NCBI GenBank assembly: GCA_041821315.1
Contig: JBGUEO010000009.1
Coordinates: forward strand, 62,001-126,000
Direction: 5' to 3'
Source of the DNA: DIGJ01 sp041821315
GTDB lineage: Bacteria; Bacillota; Clostridia; Lachnospirales; Lachnospiraceae
Length of the DNA stretch: 64,000 nucleotides
Shown: piece after piece, positions 16,359-25,485 of the stretch
Numbering within the stretch: the stretch's first letter is position 1
How the letters are laid out: each line of letters begins with the position of its first letter
Notes under the pieces: model-generated
Seen by the model: the letters and a program-made list of their open reading frames with translations, nothing else
Databases searched by the model: none
What the model was told of the DNA's origin: nothing
Translations under genes and position numbers: made by a program

Positions 16359-17744
16359 TTATTGATTCTCTATTTCTGCAATTCTACGCGTTGCATCTGC
16401 AACTCGATCCGAATCCGGGTAATTATTAATAATCATTTCATAGTATTCTCTTGCTTTGTCATATTTTCCTAATCGGTGATACGATCTGCCTAAAAAATAC
16501 ATTGCCTTTACATTTTCCGGCTGCATAACAATCGCTTTTTGTAGTGTCTCAATTGCTTTTTCATACTTTCCGCTATTATACGTTACGCGACCTTCTTCCG
16601 CCATCACTTCAGCGGCTTTTGAAAAGGTATCTTCTTTTATTAAATTATAAATTTGCTTTGCCTTACTGTTTTCTATTGCAGCTTCTTTTACATTTGAAAG
16701 CATGTCCGCAGCTTTTTCTTTATCATCTTGCATATAGTATTGAATCGCCTTAAAGTAGTAATTCATTGAATCTTCATCAACGCCCTCTTCTTGCAATGTT
16801 GCAAGTTTTGTTTGAAGCTCTTTTGCTTTCGTTTTCAACTCTTCATTTTCAGCAGTAAGCTGCGTCGTCGTTGCACTTTGAGATGCCATTTGGTCACTAT
16901 ACGTTTTAAATTGCTCCTCATATTGAGATGCAATGCTCTTTTTCGCGGTTGGTACAATTAAATAATAAACAACTGCGATTCCTAAAATTGCTCCGATTAA
17001 TAAATTTAAATAGGGCCAGAAATTAAATTTTTCTTCTCGATAAGAGCCTTGACTAAACGCTTTTAGACTCATATCTTGCTCAGATAAGACATTCGAGTTT
17101 TCCCCTTTTATTTTCTCATTTGAGTTTACAAACGTTCCTGGTAATTCACTCATATACTTTAGAGTTAACGTATTGTTTCTATCTATCTTATTTGCTTTTG
17201 ATAAGCATTTTGCCGCTTTTTTATTATCTCCTATCTTCATATACAAGACAGATAAAAGTTGATAACTTCGAATAAACTTTGGATTTAAACTAATCACTTT
17301 CTCAAGTTGCATAACAGCCAAATCTTCACTGCCTTGTTTGGCATAAGATAATGCACTATTATATTTTTTTATCGTCTGATTAATGGATTCAAGACTCGAT
17401 GCATTCTTTTGAATTGCATTCATATAATAATCGGCCGAATTATCCTCATTTTGAAAATTTTTACTTAATACCCATTCACTTAGTGCTTCCACAACTTCGC
17501 CCATTTCATAATAAATAAGCCCCAAGAGATTCCTAGCTTCTGTATTCTTTTTATCGAATCGAAGACTTTTTTGCAAAAAGTTTACCGCTCCTGACAAGTC
17601 ACGGACTCTTGCCTTTTCCAATCCAACATTATAATACATATTAGATATACCGATTGCTCGTTTGTATATCGCCAAATCTTGTCCACAATTACTACAAGTC
17701 AAGTTTTGGAATGATGTTTCTTTCTCACATACTGGACAAATCAT
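16359..17744 (-). CDS. Zinc-ribbon, TPR-repeat membrane protein
   Basis: 461 residues. An N-terminal zinc ribbon (CPVC at 3-6, CSNC at 17-20) leads into cytoplasmic TPR repeats (about 30-200: ALGxxYxxxGxxxxA-type helices such as EARNLLGLIYYEMGEVVEAL), one membrane helix (about 243-264, LLIGAILGIAVVYYLIVP), a coiled coil (about 272-320, rich in Gln/Glu/Lys) and more TPRs to the end (VKAMYFLGRSYHRLGKYDKA; YDKAREYYEMIINNYPDSDR). The architecture suggests a scaffold spanning the membrane with repeats on both sides. Preceded by the 46-codon ORF at 12 nt. No known function; its place next to spoIIA may be chance. Confidence 0.75.
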   Translation of the reverse strand: MICPVCEKETSFQNLTCSNCGQDLAIYKRAIGISNMYYNVGLEKARVRDLSGAVNFLQKSLRFDKKNTEARNLLGLIYYEMGEVVEALSEWVLSKNFQNEDNSADYYMNAIQKNASSLESINQTIKKYNSALSYAKQGSEDLAVMQLEKVISLNPKFIRSYQLLSVLYMKIGDNKKAAKCLSKANKIDRNNTLTLKYMSELPGTFVNSNEKIKGENSNVLSEQDMSLKAFSQGSYREEKFNFWPYLNLLIGAILGIAVVYYLIVPTAKKSIASQYEEQFKTYSDQMASQSATTTQLTAENEELKTKAKELQTKLATLQEEGVDEDSMNYYFKAIQYYMQDDKEKAADMLSNVKEAAIENSKAKQIYNLIKEDTFSKAAEVMAEEGRVTYNSGKYEKAIETLQKAIVMQPENVKAMYFLGRSYHRLGKYDKAREYYEMIINNYPDSDRVADATRRIAEIENQ

Positions 17745-17756
17745 TCGATGTGCCTC

Positions 17757-17897
17757 CTATTGGTTCTTTATTTCTTTTAACATGTCACGAATCAAATCGG
17801 TAACATCCGTAGAATCATTGCTATAAATTGCATCTTCTGCCTGCTCCACTTCAAGACTTGGTTGAAACTTTGCAATCTCATCATCAAAATTAATCAT
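17757..17897 (-). CDS. 46-residue acidic small protein in front of the TPR gene
   Basis: Short ORF MINFDDEIAKFQPSLEVEQA followed by EDAIYSNDSTDVTDLIRDML and KEIKNQ. It is acidic and probably helical, with no membrane segment. A GGAG motif is 11 nt upstream, a good promoter (17960-17988) drives it, and the TPR gene follows after 12 nt with its own AGGAGG, so they form a two-gene unit. I do not recognise a family. It could bind the zinc-ribbon/TPR partner. Confidence 0.6.
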   Translation of the reverse strand: MINFDDEIAKFQPSLEVEQAEDAIYSNDSTDVTDLIRDMLKEIKNQ

Positions 17898-17917
17898 CAG
17901 TGTCTGCGCTCCTATCC

Positions 17918-17988
17918 GCCGCTTTAGCGGCACTCAAACATTATTACAAATATACTCTAATCATATCTACAATAACAAAATATTGCAA
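17918..17988 (-). promoter_or_regulatory. Promoter and 5'-UTR hairpin of the 46-codon ORF / TPR unit
   Basis: Minus-strand TTGCAA (17983-17988), 17-nt spacer, TATGAT (17960-17965). The leader of about 55 nt contains a GC-rich 5-bp hairpin (17918-17922 with 17927-17931), directly in front of the ribosome binding region and without a T run. Confidence 0.55.
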
Positions 17989-18012
17989 CTAAATAAGGTC
18001 GTCATGAATCGA

Positions 18013-19398
18013 CTAAATATTCTGTCTGCTACCTATTTCTCCATTCTTCGAAAAATATGTTACATTATAGTTTTCGGATTCAATTAGTTTTACACATCCA
18101 TTTATAGTGATTTTCGCTCCACGATAAATACTTTTATGTACCACTAATGTTGAACCAATTGAATTTTCTACATTGGTACGAAGATTTTCTATCTCCTTTA
18201 AAACACTTGCTACAACGGAATCTTTTGCAATTTTTGCTCGTATCAAAGAGAGTTTCTTTTCTGCCAGCTCCTGGTTATCTGCCTTTTCTAATATACTGTT
18301 TATCTTCAATACACCATCTTCAATGCGGGCAATTTCATCTAAAACATATTTGTACTTATTTTTTACCTTTCTGATATGTTCATATATTTCTTTATCAACA
18401 CCCAGATCAATTCTAGTTTTAACTTCAGACATATTCCCGACCATAGTTGCCTCGATTTTTCGTATTGCACTAAGTGATCCACCTACGATGATACCCTTTT
18501 TCCCAGATACAATTATTTCTTGTTCAGACATGATATTGCAATTTAAAATTGCATTTGCCTTTACACTTCCCTTTGCATAAATGGTCGTTTGTTCAAAAAA
18601 TTTGGCGCAAACATGTCCACCCGCACGAATTTCTCCTCTTCCAGCTCCTTGCATCCCGTTTTTAAGGATTACATCCCGATCAGCAATCAGTTGCGCCCCT
18701 TCTACATGACCATTCACTGTGATGTTTCCTTTTGCATGGATTGTCATCCCAGAAACTACATTTCCAGTTACAAGTACATCTCCCGAAAAATGAATGTTGC
18801 CCGTTAAAATTGTTACATCTCCATCAATTTTAATCATATTGCTAACCGTTAAACGATCATTTTTAAATTCCACTTTTCCAGTAATCATAGCAGTATATAA
18901 TCGTTTATCATCTGATACTTTAAATCCTTTTCCTTTTAACACAGGTAGTTCTCTTCCAATTTTAGCTACAATCGGCTTTCCATATACATCAACTCCATTT
19001 GCGCCTACAACTGCTGGTTTATAACGTACCAGCTCTTGCCCTGCCTCTATTACACTTACATCCTGCATATTTCCATAATCGACACTGCCATCTGGCAAAA
19101 TTTTAGGCTTTGTGTCTTGCTCAATGCTAAACATAAATTCAAATTCACCATCTCGCCCTTGCTCTGGTGCTATTCCCTGTGCAACTAACTGTTCTGTATA
19201 GTAGAGTTTATTTGAAACAATAGAACGCAGGGTTTCTATTTTTATGCCTACTACTATATTATTATCTTCCAAAATTGATTCCAAATCACTTACTGCATAA
19301 ACTTCATCTTTATCAACGGGATATAGGCTCAGATAGGCCTGTACCAAATCATCTGATACTCGAACCAAAACACGGGTCGTTTCCATATTCATTGCCAT
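18013..19398 (-). CDS. FapA / DUF342 family protein
   Basis: 461 residues. The central part shows the right-handed beta-helix pattern of FapA/DUF342 (GDVLVTGNVVSGMTIHAKGN, then ITVNGHVEGAQLIADRDVIL and GGHVCAKFFEQTTIYAKGSV), followed by a helical stretch that could form a coiled coil. Family members occur widely in Firmicutes; in Vibrio FapA affects polar flagellar assembly, but here no flagellar genes are nearby, so that role should not be assumed. It starts 19 nt after valS behind GGAGG and may share its transcript. Confidence 0.8.
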   Translation of the reverse strand: MAMNMETTRVLVRVSDDLVQAYLSLYPVDKDEVYAVSDLESILEDNNIVVGIKIETLRSIVSNKLYYTEQLVAQGIAPEQGRDGEFEFMFSIEQDTKPKILPDGSVDYGNMQDVSVIEAGQELVRYKPAVVGANGVDVYGKPIVAKIGRELPVLKGKGFKVSDDKRLYTAMITGKVEFKNDRLTVSNMIKIDGDVTILTGNIHFSGDVLVTGNVVSGMTIHAKGNITVNGHVEGAQLIADRDVILKNGMQGAGRGEIRAGGHVCAKFFEQTTIYAKGSVKANAILNCNIMSEQEIIVSGKKGIIVGGSLSAIRKIEATMVGNMSEVKTRIDLGVDKEIYEHIRKVKNKYKYVLDEIARIEDGVLKINSILEKADNQELAEKKLSLIRAKIAKDSVVASVLKEIENLRTNVENSIGSTLVVHKSIYRGAKITINGCVKLIESENYNVTYFSKNGEIGSRQNI

Positions 19399-19417
19399 CT
19401 TCCTACCTCCAGTTTTT

Positions 19418-22093
19418 TTATTTAAGATTTATTATACGTTCGGTAACCTGTTCTAACATATTTGTATATTTTTCATGCTTTGCTTTTTCTTCCTTAATCT
19501 TATTCGCAGGAGCCTTGCTAACAAAACGTTCATTAGAAAGCATACCATTGACACGATTTAATTCACTTTCCAAACGTGTTTTTTCCTTTTCCAATCGTTC
19601 GATTTCTTTTGCGATATCAACTAATTCCGCAAAAGGCATATAAATAACCGCTCCTTGAATTACTGCTGAAACTGCATCATCTGGAATATCTGATTTCACT
19701 TCTTTAACGATTACCTCACTTGCATATCCTAATGTAGCAAAAAACACACGGCTATTTTCAAAAATAGTACGAAGATTACTTTCTTGTGAAACAACGATAA
19801 CGGTTGCCTTCTTACTTGGCGGTACATTCATTTCCGCTCGAACATTACGAATCCCCTTCACAGCAGATTTAATAACTTCTACCGCTTCTTCATCCATTCC
19901 AAAATTATATTCTTCTTTATATATCGGCCAATTAGAAATCATAATTGACTCTTCTGCACTTTGCAAGGTGCAAAATATTTCTTCTGTTAAAAATGGCATA
20001 TATGGGTGAAGAAGTTTTAGTGACTGAATTAATACCGTTCTTAATGTCCAAACAGCAGACGCTCTTGTTTTGTCTTCTTCATTATATAACCTTGGTTTCA
20101 CCATTTCAATATACCAGTCACAAAATTCTTCCCAAATAAAGTCATAAACTTTTTGAACAGCGATTCCTAATTCAAATACTTCCATATTTGCAGTAACTTC
20201 TTTTGTCAATGAATTTACTTTTGATAAAATCCACTTATCTGCTTGTGTACAATTTGTAGCTACATCAAACTCCGTTTGTTCCAATAATGCTTTTTCTTCC
20301 TCTGAAATCTTATCTACATTCATCATAATAAATCGAGATGCGTTCCATACTTTATTCGCGAAATTACGACTTGCTTCCACACGTTCCAAATAAAAACGCA
20401 TATCATTTCCAGGCGCATTTCCAGTAATTAAAGTAAAGCGTAGTGCATCGGCACCAAACTGTGAAATAATTTCCAACGGATCAATTCCATTTCCGAGCGA
20501 CTTGCTCATTTTTCGTCCTTGTGAATCTCGTATTAATCCATGGAATAATACCGTATCAAACGGCTTCTTTCCCATGTGTTCATACCCAGAAAACACCATA
20601 CGTATTACCCAAAAGAAAATAATATCATATCCTGTAACCAATACATTAGTTGGATAAAAATAGTCAAGTTCCTCCGTATGTTCTGGCCACCCCAAGGTAG
20701 AAAATGGCCATAGTGCAGAACTAAACCACGTATCAAGTGTATCCTCGTCCTGTGTCATGTGTGCATTGCCACATTTTGGGCATACACTTGGCTTTTGTGA
20801 TTCTTTTGCAACAATAACCTCACCGCATTTATTACAATAATAGGCAGGAATTCTGTGCCCCCACCATAGTTGCCTTGAAATACACCAATCTCTGATGTTA
20901 TCTGTCCAATTAAAATATGTCTTTTCCATACGTTCTGGAATTAATTTTATTTCCCCAGATTTGATTGCCTCTACCGCTGGCTGAATCAACTCATCCATCT
21001 TAACAAACCACTGCTGCTTAATCATTGGTTCAACCGTTGTGCTGCAACGGTCATGTGTTCCGACATTATGCACGTGATCTTCTATTTTTACTAACAAACC
21101 CAACTCGTTTAATTCTTGTACCATTTGCTTTCTAGCTTCGTAACGATCCAACCCGGCATATTTTCCACCTTTATCATTAATCGTTGCATCATCATTTAAA
21201 ATATTAATTTCAGGTAAATTATGTCGTTTCCCAACTTCAAAGTCATTCGGATCATGTGCTGGAGTAATTTTAACAACACCAGTACCAAATTCTCTATCCA
21301 CATAAGAATCTGCAATTACAGGAATTTTACGATTTACAAGTGGTAAAAGTACCATTTTTCCAATCAAATCCTGGTATCTTTCATCCTCTGGATTTACGGC
21401 AACTGCAGTGTCACCTAATAATGTTTCTGGTCGAGTAGTTGCAATCTCAACAAATCTTCCTTCTTCTCCAACAATTGGATAATTTATATGCCAGAAATGT
21501 CCAGCCTGTTCTTCGTGTTCTACTTCGGCATCTGAAATCGAGGTTTTACATACTGGGCACCAATTTATAATCCGTGATCCTTTATAGATTAATCCTTTTT
21601 CATACAGTTTTATAAACACTTCTTCCACTGCCTTAGAACATCCCATATCTAGGGTAAACCGTTCCCGTTCCCAATCGCAAGAAGATCCTAATTTTTTAAG
21701 TTGTTCTACTATTGTTCCGCCATACTCTTCTTTCCATTCCCACGTACGCTTTAAGAATCCTTCCCGACCCAATTCTTTCTTATCAATGCCTTCTTCTTTT
21801 AATTGGTTGATTACTTTTACTTCTGTTGAAATACTTGCATGATCCGTTCCTGGAAGCCACAACGCTTCATATCCTTGCATACGTTTAAAACGGATTAAGA
21901 TATCTTGCATGGTTTCATCTAGGGCGTGTCCCATATGAAGTTTTCCCGTAATGTTTGGTGGTGGAATCACAATGGTAAATGGTTTCTTATTTTTATTCAC
22001 AGTTGCGTGAAAATATCGGTTTTTTATCCATTTCTCGTACAATCTATCTTCAATTTCTTTTGGATTGTATGTTTTTTCTAGTTCTTTCTTCAT
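19418..22093 (-). CDS. valS: Valyl-tRNA synthetase
   Basis: Class Ia aminoacyl-tRNA synthetase, 891 residues. The HIGH motif appears as PPNITGKLHMGHAL and the KMSKS loop as GRKMSKSLGNGIDP. The editing (CP1) domain contains TTRPETLLGDTAVAVNPED, two zinc-type Cys pairs are present (CPVC; CNKC/CPKC) and the C-terminal coiled coil (IERLEKEKTRLESELNRV) is intact. The start is the ATG at 22093 after AAAGGAG; an upstream extension lacks support. No T-box leader is visible in the roughly 100 nt upstream. Confidence 0.97.
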   Translation of the reverse strand: MKKELEKTYNPKEIEDRLYEKWIKNRYFHATVNKNKKPFTIVIPPPNITGKLHMGHALDETMQDILIRFKRMQGYEALWLPGTDHASISTEVKVINQLKEEGIDKKELGREGFLKRTWEWKEEYGGTIVEQLKKLGSSCDWERERFTLDMGCSKAVEEVFIKLYEKGLIYKGSRIINWCPVCKTSISDAEVEHEEQAGHFWHINYPIVGEEGRFVEIATTRPETLLGDTAVAVNPEDERYQDLIGKMVLLPLVNRKIPVIADSYVDREFGTGVVKITPAHDPNDFEVGKRHNLPEINILNDDATINDKGGKYAGLDRYEARKQMVQELNELGLLVKIEDHVHNVGTHDRCSTTVEPMIKQQWFVKMDELIQPAVEAIKSGEIKLIPERMEKTYFNWTDNIRDWCISRQLWWGHRIPAYYCNKCGEVIVAKESQKPSVCPKCGNAHMTQDEDTLDTWFSSALWPFSTLGWPEHTEELDYFYPTNVLVTGYDIIFFWVIRMVFSGYEHMGKKPFDTVLFHGLIRDSQGRKMSKSLGNGIDPLEIISQFGADALRFTLITGNAPGNDMRFYLERVEASRNFANKVWNASRFIMMNVDKISEEEKALLEQTEFDVATNCTQADKWILSKVNSLTKEVTANMEVFELGIAVQKVYDFIWEEFCDWYIEMVKPRLYNEEDKTRASAVWTLRTVLIQSLKLLHPYMPFLTEEIFCTLQSAEESIMISNWPIYKEEYNFGMDEEAVEVIKSAVKGIRNVRAEMNVPPSKKATVIVVSQESNLRTIFENSRVFFATLGYASEVIVKEVKSDIPDDAVSAVIQGAVIYMPFAELVDIAKEIERLEKEKTRLESELNRVNGMLSNERFVSKAPANKIKEEKAKHEKYTNMLEQVTERIINLK

Positions 22094-22111
22094 AAAATTC
22101 TCCTTTATTGA

Positions 22112-22184
22112 AGTACTGCTTTTCACTGCAATACTTTATCATTTCCTATCCTACAAGATTAGTTAAAAATATCAGACTTGTCAA
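22112..22184 (-). promoter_or_regulatory. Candidate valS promoter with a leader hairpin
   Basis: Minus-strand TTGACA (22179-22184), 17-nt spacer, weak TAATCT (22156-22161). The leader has an 8-bp stem with one G.U pair (22128-22135 with 22112-22119, 8-nt loop) just before the ribosome site. The leader is too short for a T-box. Confidence 0.45.
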
Positions 22185-22190
22185 GTATTT

Positions 22191-23363
22191 TTACAGCTCT
22201 AGACTATAGTTTCTAAGGATGTCTCGAATCTCCTCTTGCATCTGCTTATTTTCATCCATAAAATCAAAAATTTCCTGCTTATTTTTCGTATAAGTTTTCG
22301 CATTATAGTCCAGATTATCGCGCAATTTTTGTCTTCTCACATTGAGTCGATGCCTTACTTCAACCATTTCTCGTTTATCAATGATTGCAAGTGCTTGATG
22401 CCCCCATACTTCCCTATCGAAAAGCTGATATTCATTTAATTCTTCCAGTAGTATTTCTTTTGCTTGATTTATCTTATCTGTATGTTTTGCGTATTTTGAT
22501 TCTTTTTCTTTTTCCCCTAAATATTGCTTCCAGATGTATTCAAGCTCTGCGAAACTACTAACATCATATTTTTCATAGGAGTATTCTAACAAACTCATAT
22601 TGTTAACATATTTTATTTTGACTTTATTTAAAAGCATAATTGCTTTATGTCTTTTTCGATCAAGGAGTTTTAACTCTTTTCGATTTTTATTTTCTTCCAA
22701 AAAGATATATGTTTCAGTTAACGCCGCCATCACAATTGTTAACAAATAAGGAATCACCATACTCTTTTGAAATGCAAGAGAGATTGCGGCTAACAATGCA
22801 ATGATGCTAACCACCAAAACTACCATTGCAATGGACATCTTCTTTAAAAATTCCTGCTTTGCCATAATTTCTTCTTGTTCATAACGTAGAACACCTTTTT
22901 CTCCCTCTAGGTGCTGCAAATCACCTTTAATTACTCCATTGTATATTTCATTCTTTTTCATATTTTTTAATTCGTTTGCAATGGAATTTTCTTGTTTCTC
23001 CATTATACTTCGCTGCGTATTTGTAAGGTTCGAATCTTTTGTTTTATACTTTTCCCTCTCCTTTGTATAGACACAAATATTACGTGCTGCGCGCTCTATT
23101 TTTTCTTTTTCTAATTCTGGTATGCGCTCTATTTTTTGAATATCAGTCAAATACGAGGTAACCACCTCGTACTCTTGCCTCATTTCCTGCATCTGGTGGT
23201 TTACCTCTACCATCTGCTCACAACAATCCACCACGTTACCTATCGTTTGTATTTTCTGTGGTTGCACTTCCTCCATTTGCGTATATAAATTTGAACTGTT
23301 TGGCTGTTCATCCTTTATGTCCACGTTTGGCTTAGGTTTTTTTAACCAGTTAAATAAGCCCAT
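22191..23363 (-). CDS. Coiled-coil protein with two membrane helices, fourth gene of the Hsp70-like cluster
   Basis: About 390 residues. The first 175 are charged and helical (QMQEMRQEYEVVTSYLTDIQ; ERIPELEKEKIERAARNICV), followed by two adjacent membrane spans (roughly 177-198 and 202-222) and a second long charged helical region to the end (RHRLNVRRQKLRDNLDYNAK). Both soluble parts probably face the cytoplasm as a hairpin-anchored coiled coil. I use the ATG at 23363 because GGAAGG lies 12 nt before it; an ATG 12 nt earlier directly abuts that site. It overlaps the preceding gene by 14 nt. No family recognised. It could tether the cluster's complex to the membrane. Confidence 0.65.
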   Translation of the reverse strand: MGLFNWLKKPKPNVDIKDEQPNSSNLYTQMEEVQPQKIQTIGNVVDCCEQMVEVNHQMQEMRQEYEVVTSYLTDIQKIERIPELEKEKIERAARNICVYTKEREKYKTKDSNLTNTQRSIMEKQENSIANELKNMKKNEIYNGVIKGDLQHLEGEKGVLRYEQEEIMAKQEFLKKMSIAMVVLVVSIIALLAAISLAFQKSMVIPYLLTIVMAALTETYIFLEENKNRKELKLLDRKRHKAIMLLNKVKIKYVNNMSLLEYSYEKYDVSSFAELEYIWKQYLGEKEKESKYAKHTDKINQAKEILLEELNEYQLFDREVWGHQALAIIDKREMVEVRHRLNVRRQKLRDNLDYNAKTYTKNKQEIFDFMDENKQMQEEIRDILRNYSLEL

Positions 23364-24186
23364 TTTTATATTCATCCTTCCACTGAGTAATCATTCGTTC
23401 CAATCCTTCGTAGTACTCTAGCATTTTTCCTTCATTTTTTAATTTCTTACTATTTTCGAATTTTTGAAACTCCTCTATGGTTTCTGCTTTCAACATACTT
23501 CCTTCAATTTCAGATAGCAAAGTATTTATATCTACAATCACATCCTTATATTGAGTTGTTTCTTTCAAAATCGAATCATCTTTTTTTGCAAATTTTATAC
23601 ACATCAAGTATGCAAGCAGGGAATCTTTGTTTTTGTTCTTTTCATATGCTCTTTGAAAAGTCTTTGCTGCATCTTCGTAGGTAGATGTATTCATTTTTAT
23701 AATTCCTAGATTGTGCAATATGTCCCCAAGAAACTTCTTCGAACAAGACATATCTTTTTCTTCTTTCAAAATGCTATAATAAACAACCGCCGCATTTTTA
23801 TAATCCCGTCCTTTTAAAAAATTATCACCACGCAATTTCTTTCGCTCCATCAAGCTACACGTTTCCAGTTTATCTATAACACGAATTAACTGTTTAATTT
23901 CATCTTCCTCATAAAAATCTGCACTGCACAAAACAGTAACGACCATATCTTTCAAAGTTCCTTTTTTTCGAATCATTTTCTTTAGTTTTTCAGAAGTCTC
24001 TGCTATTAAAAGATTGTTTTTTATCCAATCCGCCATTTTTATGGTGAAATCTGCCTCAGAAAGGGAATAAATATTATGATAAATATAATAGCACATCTCT
24101 TCAATCGAATAAATTCTGGTATTTGTATCTGGAAACAAGTATGCTTCATCCGTTATATTACCAGTACATAAAATTACCTTTCCCAT
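23350..24186 (-). CDS. Helical TPR-like protein of the Hsp70-like cluster
   Basis: 278 residues, soluble. The N-terminal half starts MGKVILCTGNITDEAYLFPD and continues with IYSIEEMCYYIYHNIYSLSE, a pattern I associate with unnamed Lachnospiraceae proteins. The C-terminal half has TPR-like helices (LRGDNFLKGRDYKNAAVVYY; LGDILHNLGIIKMNTSTYED; AAKTFQRAYEKNKNKDS). It starts 12 nt after the Hsp70-like gene and overlaps the next. Probably a partner or adaptor; no enzymatic motif is visible. Confidence 0.65.
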   Translation of the reverse strand: MGKVILCTGNITDEAYLFPDTNTRIYSIEEMCYYIYHNIYSLSEADFTIKMADWIKNNLLIAETSEKLKKMIRKKGTLKDMVVTVLCSADFYEEDEIKQLIRVIDKLETCSLMERKKLRGDNFLKGRDYKNAAVVYYSILKEEKDMSCSKKFLGDILHNLGIIKMNTSTYEDAAKTFQRAYEKNKNKDSLLAYLMCIKFAKKDDSILKETTQYKDVIVDINTLLSEIEGSMLKAETIEEFQKFENSKKLKNEGKMLEYYEGLERMITQWKDEYKNGLI

Positions 24187-24198
24187 TCACCATTCCTC

Positions 24199-25461
24199 CT
24201 AAAGTTCAATTCGTTTTTCCCAGACTCGTTTTGTTGAAGGTGCATACTCACCAAACCCTACATCCCGAATATATATAACACAAGTTCTCAAGTTCTCAAA
24301 CTGAAAATCAAGTTGAAAGCGTCCCATCCGATTAGGTCTCTTTGGCATTCCTTCTAAATTAATCATACGTTCACTTGTCGTCATATCAAGTACATTTTTT
24401 ATCACTAAGCGAATTTCCTCTTCTTCATCCAAAATAATTGTCACGGAATGTTTTGCCTGATTCCATAAAATTCCAGCTGGTATCATTTCAATATCTCTTA
24501 TTTTTCCATCTTTATATCCTTTTAGCAGTAATGCATATTCCAAAACACCTTCCGATAATAAAAGGAACCTTCTCTCAAACTCATTTGTAACAAGATTTTT
24601 GGCGTGATAAGCCGCTCCCCTCGTGTAGATATTCGGTCCTCGAAAGCCACGCTTTCCTGCACAAAGCTCCGAAAGTGCTGCATCTGACCAATTCGATAAA
24701 AATCCTTCTCCAGCAAAATATAGGGTTGCAACGTCTTGATTATACAACACCGATTGAGCAGCTTCTAAAAAAGCCCTGGCTACTTGTTTTTTCTCGTTCT
24801 GCAAAAATATATCATAGGATAGTTGAGTAGACAAATCCTCGTTTACACAAGAAATAACCCATGGTTGACTCTTCCGATTTACTTGAATATACTTATACAC
24901 TAGCCCTCGTTTACTATAATCAAATAACCCAATATTTTTTGGCCACAACTCTCTCTTTTGATTAAGCGCATAATAAATGTAGCTTTGTGTGTACGTCTCT
25001 ACCAAGACTCGATCTTTAAAAATCCCCATATTGCCAAGTGCCTGATCAATTGCCTTTACTAAATACGAATTGTCTTTTTCTATTGTTACTACTAGCTTAC
25101 TTATAAAATCATTGGAATAGTATGCTTGAAGCAAGATCAGTGTCTTTCGAAAAAATTTTTCAAGAATTGTTACCGCTTCATAGGTAGTTTCAAACACAGT
25201 AAAGGTTTCATTTTTACAAATTTGATCTACTATATTATCAATCAAGCTTACATCTTCTTGTTCACAAGCAGCAATTGCTTCTTCTCCAAATAACCATTCC
25301 CGCTTATCTCTATTCACAGCAAGACAGGTTGGGATAAAATAATAATCCTTTCCTTTTGCTCCTATTGTTTCAATTTCGCCGGTTCGCGGATGGAAACAAC
25401 TCATCTGTGAATTTTCGTTTCCAAGATCAAATCCAACATATAAGTTCCGTGTTTGCTCCAT
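24199..25461 (-). CDS. Hsp70/actin-fold ATPase-like protein (DUF5716-like)
   Basis: 420 residues with the landmarks of the actin/Hsp70 fold: phosphate-1 loop VGFDLGNENS (DnaK has DLGTTNS) at about 9-18, a DnaK-like stretch FIPTCLAVNRDKREWLFGEE, a phosphate-2-like IGLFDYSKRGLVYKYI at about 177-192, adenosine-motif-like LYFAGEGF at about 247-254, and RGAAYHAKN at 281-289 matching the GAA helix of Hsp70. The C-terminal third (about 300-420) is beta-rich, as a short substrate-binding-like domain would be. No DnaJ or GrpE gene is nearby. I believe this is the family called DUF5716; the label is from memory. It follows the giant gene by 24 nt. Confidence 0.7.
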   Translation of the reverse strand: MEQTRNLYVGFDLGNENSQMSCFHPRTGEIETIGAKGKDYYFIPTCLAVNRDKREWLFGEEAIAACEQEDVSLIDNIVDQICKNETFTVFETTYEAVTILEKFFRKTLILLQAYYSNDFISKLVVTIEKDNSYLVKAIDQALGNMGIFKDRVLVETYTQSYIYYALNQKRELWPKNIGLFDYSKRGLVYKYIQVNRKSQPWVISCVNEDLSTQLSYDIFLQNEKKQVARAFLEAAQSVLYNQDVATLYFAGEGFLSNWSDAALSELCAGKRGFRGPNIYTRGAAYHAKNLVTNEFERRFLLLSEGVLEYALLLKGYKDGKIRDIEMIPAGILWNQAKHSVTIILDEEEEIRLVIKNVLDMTTSERMINLEGMPKRPNRMGRFQLDFQFENLRTCVIYIRDVGFGEYAPSTKRVWEKRIEL

Positions 25462-25485
25462 TACTTGTCTTTCCTCCGTTCTACC

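Noticed and set aside
17918..17931. GCCGC/GCGGC hairpin as a terminator for the FapA-like gene
   Set aside because: No T run follows, and it lies downstream of a good promoter, so it is a leader element of the next unit.
18013..19398. Flagellar assembly role for the FapA/DUF342 protein
   Set aside because: No flagellar or chemotaxis genes occur in the window; the domain name alone does not support the role.
22094..22190. T-box leader for valS
   Set aside because: The space is about 100 nt and lacks the T-box sequence and specifier domain; only a small hairpin is present.
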